A stretch of 64,000 nt of DNA. It comes from Pseudomonadales bacterium (GTDB lineage: Bacteria > Pseudomonadota > Gammaproteobacteria > Pseudomonadales > Azotimanducaceae). Location: contig JALZVT010000011.1 in the NCBI GenBank assembly GCA_023300545.1, forward strand, positions 1 through 64,000, read 5' to 3'. The position numbers were made by a program, and so were the translations under genes. Under the pieces are notes generated by a model, which saw only the letters and a program-made list of their open reading frames with translations, had not been told where the DNA came from and searched no databases. How positions within the stretch are numbered: the stretch's first letter is position 1; each line of letters starts with the position of its first letter. Of this stretch, positions 31,756 through 40,341 are shown piece after piece.

Positions 31756-32604
31756 ATGAGTAAGCCCACTATACGTAATGCAAACACAGGCCCAGCCGGA
31801 GACTCCAACAAGGAGGCCAACATCATTGGCCGGGATACCGACAGCTACGATTGGCCGGAGCTCATGCAACAACTGAACGCTCTACTGCGGCTTCGCACCA
31901 CCCCGATTGGCATGAAGATGTTTGCAACCGCTGCGGAACTCGACACCATCCCTAAGCTACGACGCCCCTCCAGCGTGCACACCACCGACCAGATTGTGGG
32001 TCAGGCCTCGCGCAACGGCTGGACCGTTGGTATCACCGCCGAGGATCTGGTGGGCGCCCAGTGCGCCACCGTGATCGGCCTGCATCCGCGCAATGAGAAA
32101 TGGCTCTCGGGCGAACACATGGCGGGTGTCTGGTTTGAAAACGCCGCCGAAGCCAGCGTGCACCAGGCGGCTATGGATGTCGTCCCCCACGGCAAGTATG
32201 AAGCAATGGCCGTCAGTCCCTTAACCAGCGGTCGACTGACACCACCTGACATCTGCCTGATCTACGCAACACCGGCGCAAATGATCATCCTCATCAATGG
32301 ATTGCAATGGACGGGCTATAAGAAATTTGACTGGAGCTGCGTGGGCGAGTCGTCCTGCGCCGACTCTTGGGGCCGTGCCCTTGCAACCGGCGAACCCTCA
32401 CTCTCCATCCCCTGCTTTGCCGAGCGCCGCTACGGTGGCGTTATGGAAGATGAGCTGTTGATGGCAATGCCGCCTGCGTATCTGCCAAAAACCATCGCCG
32501 GCATGCAGGCGCTAAGTAGAAACGGCCTGCGCTACCCCATCGCGCCTTACGGCGTAACCAACGATGCCCGCGCCGGAATGGGTGTGAGCTACGCCGACAA
32601 ATAG
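31756..32604 (+). CDS. DUF169 family protein
   Basis: Protein of 282 residues, ATG 31756 behind GGAGA. Family marks: the early TTPIGMKMF segment, CATVIGLHP, AVSPLTSGRLTPPDICLIYATPAQMIILINGLQW and a Cys-rich stretch SCVGESSCADSW. DUF169 proteins are uncharacterised, often sit with radical-SAM, nitroreductase or corrinoid-type genes, and conserved cysteines suggest a metal or cofactor. Here it is followed by a nitroreductase 46 bp downstream, so a shared redox role is possible. Confidence 0.85.
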   Translation: MSKPTIRNANTGPAGDSNKEANIIGRDTDSYDWPELMQQLNALLRLRTTPIGMKMFATAAELDTIPKLRRPSSVHTTDQIVGQASRNGWTVGITAEDLVGAQCATVIGLHPRNEKWLSGEHMAGVWFENAAEASVHQAAMDVVPHGKYEAMAVSPLTSGRLTPPDICLIYATPAQMIILINGLQWTGYKKFDWSCVGESSCADSWGRALATGEPSLSIPCFAERRYGGVMEDELLMAMPPAYLPKTIAGMQALSRNGLRYPIAPYGVTNDARAGMGVSYADK

Positions 32605-32650
32605 CAGACGCTGTATTCTCAGTTCAACAGACTTCTTCGGAGACCCGACC

Positions 32651-33307
32651 ATGGATATGTACGACGCAATGAGCACCTTGCGAGCGGTGCGCCGCATCAA
32701 GAGTGACCCCATTGATCCCGCAGTCATCAATCGCATTTTGTTGGCTGCCACCTGGGCACCAACCGGCGGCAACATGCAGCCGTGGCGTATCGTGGCGGTC
32801 GAAGATCCCAAAATTAAAACGGAGCTTCAGCATCTCTACAAACCGCTCTGGGACGCCTACACCGTCGGTTATCGGAGAAAAATGGAGGCCATGCCGGCCG
32901 ACGAGAAAGCTTCGAGCGCAGGCGCCCTCGATGCGGGTGACTACCTGGCGAACAATCTGGGCTCTGTACCACTGATTGCGGTGTTCTGTTTCAACCCCAG
33001 CATTATGGCCATCACCGACAAGGACCAGCCCAGAGCCAGTGTTGTGGGTGGCGGTTCGGTTTACCCCGCCGTCCAAAATTTGCTTCTGGCTGCCCGCAAT
33101 GAAGGGCTTGGCTGCGTTCTAACAACGCTGCTGTGCATGGAGGAGCCGCGCGTGCGCGAACTGCTGCAACTGCCTGATGACTGGTACACCGCAGCTCACG
33201 TCCCCGTCGGTCACTCGGTGGGTGGGGGCCATGGTCCCATTCGCCGAAAGCCCGTCAATGTAATGGTTAGCCAAGACACTTGGGACAAAGCGTGGCCAAC
33301 CGTGTGA
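32651..33307 (+). CDS. Nitroreductase-family flavoprotein
   Basis: Protein of 218 residues with the nitroreductase/FMN reductase fold. Seen: the FMN phosphate-binding block LRAVRRIKSDPID and AATWAPTGGNMQPWRIVAV, then AVQNLLLAARNEGLGCVLTT, and VPVGHSVGGGHGPIRRKPV at the end. Such enzymes reduce nitro compounds, quinones, enones or flavins with NAD(P)H. It probably shares transcripts with DUF169 and the hydrolase upstream. The stop is followed after 19 bp by an imperfect dyad (33327-33345) and then a long gap. Confidence 0.92.
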   Translation: MDMYDAMSTLRAVRRIKSDPIDPAVINRILLAATWAPTGGNMQPWRIVAVEDPKIKTELQHLYKPLWDAYTVGYRRKMEAMPADEKASSAGALDAGDYLANNLGSVPLIAVFCFNPSIMAITDKDQPRASVVGGGSVYPAVQNLLLAARNEGLGCVLTTLLCMEEPRVRELLQLPDDWYTAAHVPVGHSVGGGHGPIRRKPVNVMVSQDTWDKAWPTV

Positions 33308-34114
33308 CTGGTCAGACCACGACCAGTTGTAACAGCTGTTTACAATGGCCTTGCAATTAACCAAATAGGCAACTTAACAGTCGTAATAAGGCGCTTAGAG
33401 GCCCATTGTGCCGAGGTTTAGGAGACAACCGACAACATACATGGCAGAAATTTGTGACGGCGGCCTGATCAGGCACTCAATCAACCCTCTCCCAGCCGTC
33501 TCCATTATGTTTTCATCGAAAGATCATAATTGCTTCATAGTGCTGAAAAGTATACATTTGCCCCCCGTCGCAACAGGCTAAGAAGTCTTGCTGTGACCGG
33601 TGTCTTGGATGAACGCACAGTACCCCGTCATCAAGGGTCTGCAATAGGCGTAAACCAGGAACACGAAGTTGGCTCGGACAGGGTCGAAACCCGGTCCAAG
33701 TGATTGAAAGGTTTGTTGAAATTTAGAGTTAGGCCGGTCACGTTTACGGGGCCAGCCAAAGCAGGTTACGACACTCGGATACACGAGTGCGGACACCCGT
33801 TTTTACCGACCAAGTTCATCGGTAGAAGTGGTTTGGATAGTGAGCTAAGAGTCCGTCGCTAACGCGGCGGCAAGGTTGGTAGATCGCGGAGATGCCTGGA
33901 GAAGAGGCAGCGCTAAACCGACTGTGGGTAAGCAGCTAGAGCAGCGTGTAGAGCACGATGTCTCTAGACCTACTACCCTGCAGAAGAATGATTGAAAACG
34001 GTGCCGCTTTAAGTCTCAAAGAAGACCGGCAGCACAATGACTATTGATGACTTGCCAGGCTGCGTTTAGGCGCGGTTCTGGGTATTTGGCCAGAGCAAGA
34101 GTTTTAGCACACTT
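33308..34114. other. 807-bp gap without a credible gene; several hairpins, possible structured RNA or leader
   Basis: Open frames here are short, mostly antisense and carry no recognisable motif. By eye the + strand has stem-loops at 33573-33594, 33676-33697 (GGAC-GGGT with ACCC-GTCC, CGAA loop), 33772-33789 (CACTCG with CGAGTG), 33804-33824 (TACCGA with TCGGTA), 33853-33870 (7 bp with UAAC loop) and 33893-33909. The close spacing in about 340 bp suggests a noncoding RNA or a long leader for the ceramide-type operon. No tRNA, RNase P, tmRNA or 6S signature was recognised. Confidence 0.4.
33327..33345. promoter_or_regulatory. Imperfect dyad after the nitroreductase gene
   Basis: TTGTAACAGCTGTTTACAA is a palindrome apart from one extra T. 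It could be an operator for something in the long gap or a weak terminator. No T-tract follows and no known regulator consensus was matched. Confidence 0.35.
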
Positions 34115-35947
34115 ATGACCAGTGATCGTGTATCCGCGCCCACCCTTTCTCCTGTAGTTGTGAAGACACCTACGGGCCCTTCATCGTCATCAATAAAGCG
34201 GGATGGCTTCGCCAACCTCGTTGATGCTTTGGAATTTGCAGCCCGTGGCGACACCGGCTACAACTTCTATGACGGTAAAGGTGAACTCGAAAGCACCATG
34301 ACCTACGCCGAACTGCGCGACGAAGCCAAGGTGCTCGCACGCAAGTTGCTCGGCCTGGGTCTGCAACGCGGCGATCGCGTCGCCATCGTTGCGGAAACCG
34401 ACCCGCTCTTTATGCGTTTCTTCTTTGCCAGCCAATACGCGGGTCTGCTGCCGGTTGCCCTGCCTGCTGGCCTGCAACTGGGTGGTGGCGACGCCTGGAC
34501 CAGTCAGATTCGTCAAATGTTGCAGACCTGTGGTGCTGCCATCGCGGTGGCCCCTTCGTCACACAGCAAACTACTGACCAACGCAACCGAGGGCCTTGAG
34601 CTCACCCTGTGCGGTGAAGCCGATGTCTTTGATGCACTACCAGAAGATCACAACTGCGAGTTGCTGCCTTTCACTGGCAACGAGCCCGCCTACCTGCAAT
34701 ACACCTCAGGCAGCACCTCATTTCCGCGTGGTGTTGAAGTGTCGCAAGCCGCGGCCATGATGAACCTTGAGGAAATCAGCAAGTTTGGCCTGAAGCTTGA
34801 TAACAACGACCGTTTTGTTTCCTGGCTGCCCTTCTATCATGACATGGGCCTTGTTGGCTTTGTGCTACTGCCAATGGCCGCCCAACTGTCCGCCGATTAC
34901 CTGAGCCCTCGTACCTTCGCCATGCGCCCACGTGTTTGGCTGAAGCTGCTGTCTGATAACAGCGGCACGATCGCATCGAGCCCACCATTTGGTTATGCAC
35001 TGGTTGCTAAGCGTCTGCGGGTTGCCGACAGCGAGCGTTATGACCTAAGCAAGTGGCGTGCCGCTTGCGTTGGCGCCGAGCGGATCCACCCCGGCCCTCT
35101 CAAGCAGTTTGCTGACTTACTGAAAGCCAGCAACTTCGATCCCAAATCTTTTGTTGCCTGCTACGGCATGGCTGAGTGCGCGCTAGCGGTAAGTTTTGCA
35201 CCACTTAACGAAGGCCTCGGTATCGATCTTGTCGATAAGTACGAAATGACCGACCTTGGTAAGGCCACGCCAGTCGCTACGGATCAAAACCCGAAAGACA
35301 GCCTTGAGTTTGTTGATTGCGGCAACCTGCTGCCAAGCTACCAACTGGCTATTCGCGACGACGCAGGCAACGAGTTGCCCGAGCGTGAGTGCGGACGCAT
35401 TTGCCTGCAGGGCCCTTCCGTTATGACGGGCTACTTCCAGAACAAAGAAGCCACTGACAAAGTGCTGTCTGCTGACGGTTGGCTCGACACCGGTGATATT
35501 GGTTATCGCGTAGGTGATCAACTGGTCATCACAGCGCGCCGTAAAGACGTAATCATCATCAACGGTCGCAACATCTGGCCACAAGACCTTGAGCACATCG
35601 CTGAAGGTGTGCCAAAGGTTCGCATGGGTAACGTCTCGGCGTTCTCTGTCAACGAGGCAGAAGGCCACGAGAGCGTGATTATGGTGGTTGAGTCTCGCCA
35701 CACTGAGCCTGAACTTGCGGAAGAGCTGCAGTCGCGTATTCAAGGGCAGTTTGGCGTGAGCGTTCACGTTGATCTGGTGCCTTCACGCACCCTCCCGCGC
35801 ACGTCATCAGGCAAGCTGTCTCGCTCACGAGCAAAGATCGATTACCTGCAACGTCTCGCTGCAACCAAAATGGCTGAATTGGAAGAAGCAAACAGCGCCG
35901 CTGTTATTGCACACCAAGACTACGCCATCGCCGACAGCGTCGCCTAA
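34115..35947 (+). CDS. aasR: Fatty acyl-AMP/ACP ligase of the ceramide-type operon
   Basis: Adenylate-forming enzyme of 610 residues, FAAL/AasR type. Seen: the P-loop YLQYTSGSTSFPRGVEVS, A4-like SWLPFYHDMGLVGFVLLPM, the core motif CYGMAECALAVSF, TGDIGYRVGDQLVITARRKD and the C-terminal lysine of PRTSSGKLSRS. It would activate a fatty acid to acyl-AMP and load it on the acyl carrier protein encoded two genes downstream. Order ligase, reductase, ACP and serine-palmitoyltransferase-like synthase matches the Caulobacter sphingolipid set (aasR, cerR, acpR, spt), from family knowledge. Its stop is 48 bp before the apparent ATA start of the reductase, in the same frame. Confidence 0.85.
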   Translation: MTSDRVSAPTLSPVVVKTPTGPSSSSIKRDGFANLVDALEFAARGDTGYNFYDGKGELESTMTYAELRDEAKVLARKLLGLGLQRGDRVAIVAETDPLFMRFFFASQYAGLLPVALPAGLQLGGGDAWTSQIRQMLQTCGAAIAVAPSSHSKLLTNATEGLELTLCGEADVFDALPEDHNCELLPFTGNEPAYLQYTSGSTSFPRGVEVSQAAAMMNLEEISKFGLKLDNNDRFVSWLPFYHDMGLVGFVLLPMAAQLSADYLSPRTFAMRPRVWLKLLSDNSGTIASSPPFGYALVAKRLRVADSERYDLSKWRAACVGAERIHPGPLKQFADLLKASNFDPKSFVACYGMAECALAVSFAPLNEGLGIDLVDKYEMTDLGKATPVATDQNPKDSLEFVDCGNLLPSYQLAIRDDAGNELPERECGRICLQGPSVMTGYFQNKEATDKVLSADGWLDTGDIGYRVGDQLVITARRKDVIIINGRNIWPQDLEHIAEGVPKVRMGNVSAFSVNEAEGHESVIMVVESRHTEPELAEELQSRIQGQFGVSVHVDLVPSRTLPRTSSGKLSRSRAKIDYLQRLAATKMAELEEANSAAVIAHQDYAIADSVA

Positions 35948-35995
35948 GCGACGCCGGCCGCGGCACACGCCCGCGGCTCTCTCGGAGAACTTCTT

Positions 35996-36949
35996 ATAAA
36001 AGTACTGCTCACAGGGGCAACCGGCTTTATTGGTTGCCACCTGCAAGCGACGCTACTCGAAACGCCCTCCCTCGTCGAATTAACCGCCATAGTCCGCGCC
36101 GGGACCACCGCCCGCAGACCAGAACTGCAACCTCCTGTTGAGCAGATCGCGTTTGATCAGAACAGCAGTGCAGATTGGCAAAAGGCGATTGAGACCCAAA
36201 AGCCTGACGCCATCATCCTACTCGCAGGGGCTGTCCGCGGTCGCGACTATCAAGACTTTGAACCCGCCAACGTACTGCCGCCCCGAGCTCTTACCAGCGC
36301 GCTGCAGACACTTCACAACAAAACAGACTTCGCCCTGCCGCTACCTAGAGTGTTGCTCGTGTCATCGCTTGCGGCTAGCCAACCCCAGCTGTCGCACTAC
36401 GCTGCCAGCAAACGGGCAGGCGAAACCGAACTGGCCAACTGTCCTAGCGAATGGACCGTACTGCGTCCTCCGGCGATCTACGGCCCCGGCGACCAGGAAC
36501 TTGCCGGCCTGTTCCAGACCATTCGCAGCGGTCTCCTGCCGCGGCCAGGACCGCGTGACCAGCGGGTCGCGTTTCTCCACGCGACCGACTTAACGTCTGC
36601 CATCCGGGCCTGGTTACAGACTCCCGACATGCCCGGCGGTCAGACTTACAACATTCACGACGGCACAGTCGACACTTATAGCTGGGCAGAAATCGCGCGC
36701 GCACTCAATCCCGACCGCATGCCGTTGACCTTACCCATACCCGCATGGATTCTGGGCAGTGTGGGTGCGGTGAACCTGTTTTTAGCCAGAATTTTCCGCT
36801 ACCAACCGATACTGACACCCGGAAAGGCCAGAGAGCTGGGTTACCCGCGCTGGCTCTGCGATAATTCCGCGTTCAGCAGCGCTACCGACTGGCAACCGTC
36901 AATAGTGTTAGCCGATGGCTGCGCCTGTTACTTCAACCAAAGCGAGTAA
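35996..36949 (+). CDS. cerR: NAD-dependent reductase, ceramide-reductase (CerR) type; apparent ATA start
   Basis: Extended-SDR protein of 317 residues. The Rossmann start KVLLTGATGFIGCHLQATLLE is encoded immediately after ATA 35996, and the catalytic pair is in SHYAASKRAGE, with VLRPPAIYGPGDQE further on. Between the preceding stop (35945) and the conserved N-terminus there is no in-frame ATG, GTG or TTG; the first is at 36347-36350, which would delete the whole NAD-binding domain. GGAG at 35984-35987 sits 8 bp before ATA. By analogy with Caulobacter CerR it would reduce the keto group of 3-oxo-ceramide or 3-ketosphinganine. An ATG-to-ATA sequencing error is the alternative. Confidence 0.85.
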   Translation: MKVLLTGATGFIGCHLQATLLETPSLVELTAIVRAGTTARRPELQPPVEQIAFDQNSSADWQKAIETQKPDAIILLAGAVRGRDYQDFEPANVLPPRALTSALQTLHNKTDFALPLPRVLLVSSLAASQPQLSHYAASKRAGETELANCPSEWTVLRPPAIYGPGDQELAGLFQTIRSGLLPRPGPRDQRVAFLHATDLTSAIRAWLQTPDMPGGQTYNIHDGTVDTYSWAEIARALNPDRMPLTLPIPAWILGSVGAVNLFLARIFRYQPILTPGKARELGYPRWLCDNSAFSSATDWQPSIVLADGCACYFNQSE

Positions 36950-36961
36950 TAACCAAACACC

Positions 36962-37225
36962 ATGAGCGACAACACTTCCTCTACCTCCCCCATTAGCGTA
37001 CACAGCGCGTTGGAAACTATTTTGCGCGGCTTCCTTACCGATGATGCGCAGACTCTTAACCAGACCACACTCATTAACAGCCTCGGCCTAGAATCCGTTG
37101 TGGTACTGGAGTTTGTCACCGACGTGGAAGACCACTTTGACATCAACATCGACCTCGACAGCCTCGCCAACATTCAAACACTTAACGATCTGGCAGAAGC
37201 CGTCATTGCTCAGGGCGTAGAATGA
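36962..37225 (+). CDS. acpR: Acyl carrier protein of the ceramide-type operon
   Basis: Acidic 87-residue acyl carrier protein. The phosphopantetheine Ser lies in SLGLESVVVLEFVTDVE (Glu replaces the usual Asp before Ser), followed by the typical EDHFDINIDLDSLANIQTL helix region. It would carry the fatty acyl group between the AMP ligase upstream and the synthase downstream. Its last codons overlap the synthase start by 4 bp (ATGA), so the two are translationally coupled. A dedicated ACP rather than housekeeping AcpP is typical of bacterial sphingolipid clusters. Confidence 0.92.
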   Translation: MSDNTSSTSPISVHSALETILRGFLTDDAQTLNQTTLINSLGLESVVVLEFVTDVEDHFDINIDLDSLANIQTLNDLAEAVIAQGVE

Positions 37226-38415
37226 ATTCACTGTTCGACAAGTTTGCCGAGGCGGCGGAAAAACGTGACTCTCTGAGTCAGCTTGGCACCAACCCAACAC
37301 AGGTAGTGATGGAACGCGCCATTGACGCGACCACTGCCCAGATCAACGGCAAACCCACCATTCTAGCGGGCACCAACAACTACCTCGGACTTACGTTCGA
37401 ACCTGAATGCATTGACGCTGCCAAGCACGCACTGACTCAGTCGGGTACCGGCACCACCGGTTCACGCATGGCGAATGGCAACTACGCCGACCATGTCTTA
37501 CTCGAACAAGAGATCGCTGAATTTTACGGCTATCCGCAAGCCATGCTGTTCTCTACCGGCTACGGCGCCAACCTCGGCACTCTCGCAGCACTCGTCGGTC
37601 CGGGCGATGTCGTAATGCTCGACGCTGACGCCCACGCGAGCCTCTACGACGGCTGCAAACTGTCGGGTGCTGACATCTACCGTTTCAAACACAGCGACCC
37701 TGATAGCCTCGACAAACGCCTGCGCCGACTGGGCGATCGCGCGAGCTCAGCACTGGTCGCCATTGAAGGCCTGTACAGCATTTTGGGCGACTACCCAAAA
37801 CTGTCAGAGTTTTGTGACGTCTGCGAAAAATATGGCGCTATGCTGCTGGTTGATGAAGCCCATTCACTAGGCACCATGGGCGAGCACGGTCGAGGTCTTT
37901 CCGAGGCAGAAGGCGTACTCAACCGGGTCGACTTTATTGTCGGCACCTTCAGTAAAAGCCTGGGCGCCACCGGCGGTTATTGTGTGAGCCGCCACGAAGA
38001 GCTATCGCTGTTTCGCTACACTTCCCGCCCGTTCATTTTCACCGCATCACCCTGCCCGTCTGTGGTTGCCAGCACGCGCGCGGCCCTCAAGCTGCTGCGT
38101 GAACAACCCGAGCGCCGGGAACGGTTATGGACAATAGCAACACGGCTCTACAACGGCCTGTCTGACCTTGGTCTGACGCTCGGCCCACAGATATCACCTG
38201 TGGTTGCCGTGCGTTGTCACTCTGCTGAGTACGCAATGTCCGTGTGGCAGAGACTGTTGGCTGAAGGTGTTTATACCAACCTGATTGTGCCGCCAGCGTC
38301 ACCCGACGGCTCTAGTCTGATTCGCTGCTCGTTAAGCGCTGCGCACACCGACGAACAGGTCGAGCAGATTATCGCGGCGGTTGGGGTAGCGACCGCCGGG
38401 CAGAATGCGACCTAG
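37222..38415 (+). CDS. spt: Serine palmitoyltransferase-like alpha-oxoamine synthase
   Basis: PLP-dependent alpha-oxoamine synthase of 397 residues: FDKFAEAAEKRDSL and the NNYLGLTFEPE start, GTGTTGSRMANGN, LLVDEAHSLGTMGEHGRG with the PLP Asp and His, and the PLP lysine in GTFSKSLGATGGY. This enzyme class joins an acyl thioester with an amino acid; in this cluster the best reading is acyl-ACP plus serine to 3-oxo-sphinganine. Alternatives in the same family are 8-amino-7-oxononanoate or 2-amino-3-ketobutyrate synthase, but the dedicated ACP, ligase and reductase argue for sphingolipid base formation. A bidirectional hairpin follows. Confidence 0.85.
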   Translation: MNSLFDKFAEAAEKRDSLSQLGTNPTQVVMERAIDATTAQINGKPTILAGTNNYLGLTFEPECIDAAKHALTQSGTGTTGSRMANGNYADHVLLEQEIAEFYGYPQAMLFSTGYGANLGTLAALVGPGDVVMLDADAHASLYDGCKLSGADIYRFKHSDPDSLDKRLRRLGDRASSALVAIEGLYSILGDYPKLSEFCDVCEKYGAMLLVDEAHSLGTMGEHGRGLSEAEGVLNRVDFIVGTFSKSLGATGGYCVSRHEELSLFRYTSRPFIFTASPCPSVVASTRAALKLLREQPERRERLWTIATRLYNGLSDLGLTLGPQISPVVAVRCHSAEYAMSVWQRLLAEGVYTNLIVPPASPDGSSLIRCSLSAAHTDEQVEQIIAAVGVATAGQNAT

Positions 38416-38424
38416 AGAATCGAA

Positions 38425-38447
38425 TGCCCTGCCAGCTAAGCAGGGCA
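38425..38447. terminator. Hairpin between convergent spt and hyuB genes
   Basis: An 8-bp perfect stem, TGCCCTGC with GCAGGGCA, and a 7-nt loop. It lies 9 bp after the spt stop and 13 bp before the hyuB stop, so it is probably shared by both directions. Confidence 0.65.
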
Positions 38448-38460
38448 ACCCCACTGGACT

Positions 38461-40341
38461 CTAGCTCGGAAAGCTTGGAGCTTCCGGTGGTGGCAAATGG
38501 GTTTCTTCCAAGCACCGGGCTTTGATCTCTTCGATGGTTCCACCTCTGTCAAATAGCAGAATGGATTCCCGTTCGTTAGCCATCTTCGCGCGAAGAGCCT
38601 TGGTAGCAGCCGCATCAACCCGTAACGATGGCGCGTCATCTGCAGAGCCTTCAATAACAATTCCATAGGCCAAAGCGCCGTCCACACTTACCAGCGAACG
38701 ACGGATATCCGTCAACACCAATTCAGCATCTCGCTGCAGCGGATCACCCCAACCACCACCACCCCAGGTGTTGAAGTGCAGTACATCGCCCTTTTTGACT
38801 TCTATGCCATCACATTTTGACGGTAGATACTCACTCGAACCATCCGCGCGCATAATTTGCTTGGTAGAACGAAGACCTGGTTTGCCACCATTGACGCCCC
38901 AAGGGTAGGTCAACCAGCGATCGTCGTGGATCGCGATCTTGCCATCACACAAGAATTCGTAAGCCACGTTTAAGCCGTTGCCGCCGCGATGCAGACCCGC
39001 GCCGCCTGAGTCAGGAATCGTTTCATAAGCACTGATCCGCAGCGGGAAATAAGCTTCAATAAACTCATTAGGTACATTGGTAAAACCAGGCCACAGTGAA
39101 TGTCCGTCGGGCCCATCACCAACAGGACGACCCGGTATACCACCAAAACCGATTTGGAAGAGCTGAAACCACTCGCCCTTGTCATCGTAGCCAGAGTAAA
39201 ACAGGTGCGGGCTATCTGAAAAGCCTGCGGCATTCAGAACGTCTGGGGCACCCTGCCCCAACAACGCACCTAACACATCAAACAACCGGCCCAATGCGTG
39301 GGTACGCCCTGACAGGGCGGCAGGATATGTCGGCTTTAGCAGTGTACCTTCTGGAATTCGAACATCGACCAGATCGTAGAAACCGTCATTGAAGACAATT
39401 TGAGGATCGACAAGATTGATGGTGAATGAGCCAAAAAACATCTTGAACAATTCTTCATTGACGTAGAAGTTCACCGAGCTCTTCGCCTGCGGGTCAGTAC
39501 CCGCAAAGTCAAAGATCGCCTTCTCACCCTCCCGCCACATTTTGCATTTGATCTTGTACGGCCCCATACCAACGCCGTCATCACAAATATAGTCTTCGAA
39601 AATGCAGGGTTCGTCCTCAGGAACCAACATTTGAATGATCGCTTTCATGGCAATCAGATTACGATCGAGCATGATACTAAGCGTGGTATCAAACACTTCA
39701 TCACCGAAGCGTTCTGCCAATTCAACACAACGCTTGGAAGCGGTACGACAAGATGCAATGAGTGCATTTAGGTCAAAGCGATTCCACTCGGGAGTGCGCA
39801 CGTTGTGCAAGATGAGTTCAAGAATTTCTTCTTGCAGCACGCCTTTCTTATAGATTTTAGTGGGCGGAATTTGAATACCTTCTTGGAAGATGTTCTCCGC
39901 ACTAATAGGAATACTGCCGGGCACCATCCCACCGTTATCGGACATGTGACCAAACATCGCGCTCCAGGCAATCAATCGGCCGTCCTTGAATATGGGCACC
40001 AGCACCAACCAATCAGGCAGGTGACTGACAGCGGCGTTGCACATATATGGGTCGTTCGTGAGAATGATATCGCCATCTTCGATTTCTCCCTCATACGCGT
40101 CGAGAAAGCCGCGAATGAACGAGCCAAATTGCCCGACAACCATTTTCCCTTCGCGGTTGGCGATCATTGGAAAACAATCACCCTGCTCCCTGATACCCGG
40201 GCTCATCGCCGTGCGAAACAGTACGGCATCCATTTCTTCTCGGGCGTTGGACAGCGCGTTTTCAATAATGTCGACTGTGATGGCATCTACTTCAGTCTTT
40301 TCGAATGGAGACGCGTTAGTTTCAACAAGTACAGCACCCAT
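38461..40341 (-). CDS. hyuB: Hydantoinase/oxoprolinase subunit B
   Basis: HyuB-type subunit of 626 residues. Seen: TVDIIENALSNAREEMDAVLFRTAMSP, the family's N-terminal block, then GDCFPMIAN, NDPYMCNAAVSHLPDWL and a Gly-rich C-terminal part with WGGGGWGDPLQRDAELV, a hallmark. Paired with HyuA it forms an ATP-dependent hydrolase that opens cyclic amides (hydantoins, 5-oxoproline, lactams such as caprolactam or methylpyrrolidone in characterised relatives). The start overlaps the hyuA stop by one base (TAATG) behind GAGGAG. Context with CoA transferase and lyase suggests the ring-opened product is then activated to CoA ester. Confidence 0.92.
   Translation of the reverse strand: MGAVLVETNASPFEKTEVDAITVDIIENALSNAREEMDAVLFRTAMSPGIREQGDCFPMIANREGKMVVGQFGSFIRGFLDAYEGEIEDGDIILTNDPYMCNAAVSHLPDWLVLVPIFKDGRLIAWSAMFGHMSDNGGMVPGSIPISAENIFQEGIQIPPTKIYKKGVLQEEILELILHNVRTPEWNRFDLNALIASCRTASKRCVELAERFGDEVFDTTLSIMLDRNLIAMKAIIQMLVPEDEPCIFEDYICDDGVGMGPYKIKCKMWREGEKAIFDFAGTDPQAKSSVNFYVNEELFKMFFGSFTINLVDPQIVFNDGFYDLVDVRIPEGTLLKPTYPAALSGRTHALGRLFDVLGALLGQGAPDVLNAAGFSDSPHLFYSGYDDKGEWFQLFQIGFGGIPGRPVGDGPDGHSLWPGFTNVPNEFIEAYFPLRISAYETIPDSGGAGLHRGGNGLNVAYEFLCDGKIAIHDDRWLTYPWGVNGGKPGLRSTKQIMRADGSSEYLPSKCDGIEVKKGDVLHFNTWGGGGWGDPLQRDAELVLTDIRRSLVSVDGALAYGIVIEGSADDAPSLRVDAAATKALRAKMANERESILLFDRGGTIEEIKARCLEETHLPPPEAPSFPS

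Noticed and set aside
33676-33697. tRNA T-arm
   Set aside because: The GGGT-CGAA-ACCC hairpin is not a standard TPsiC arm and no acceptor stem or anticodon arm fits around it.
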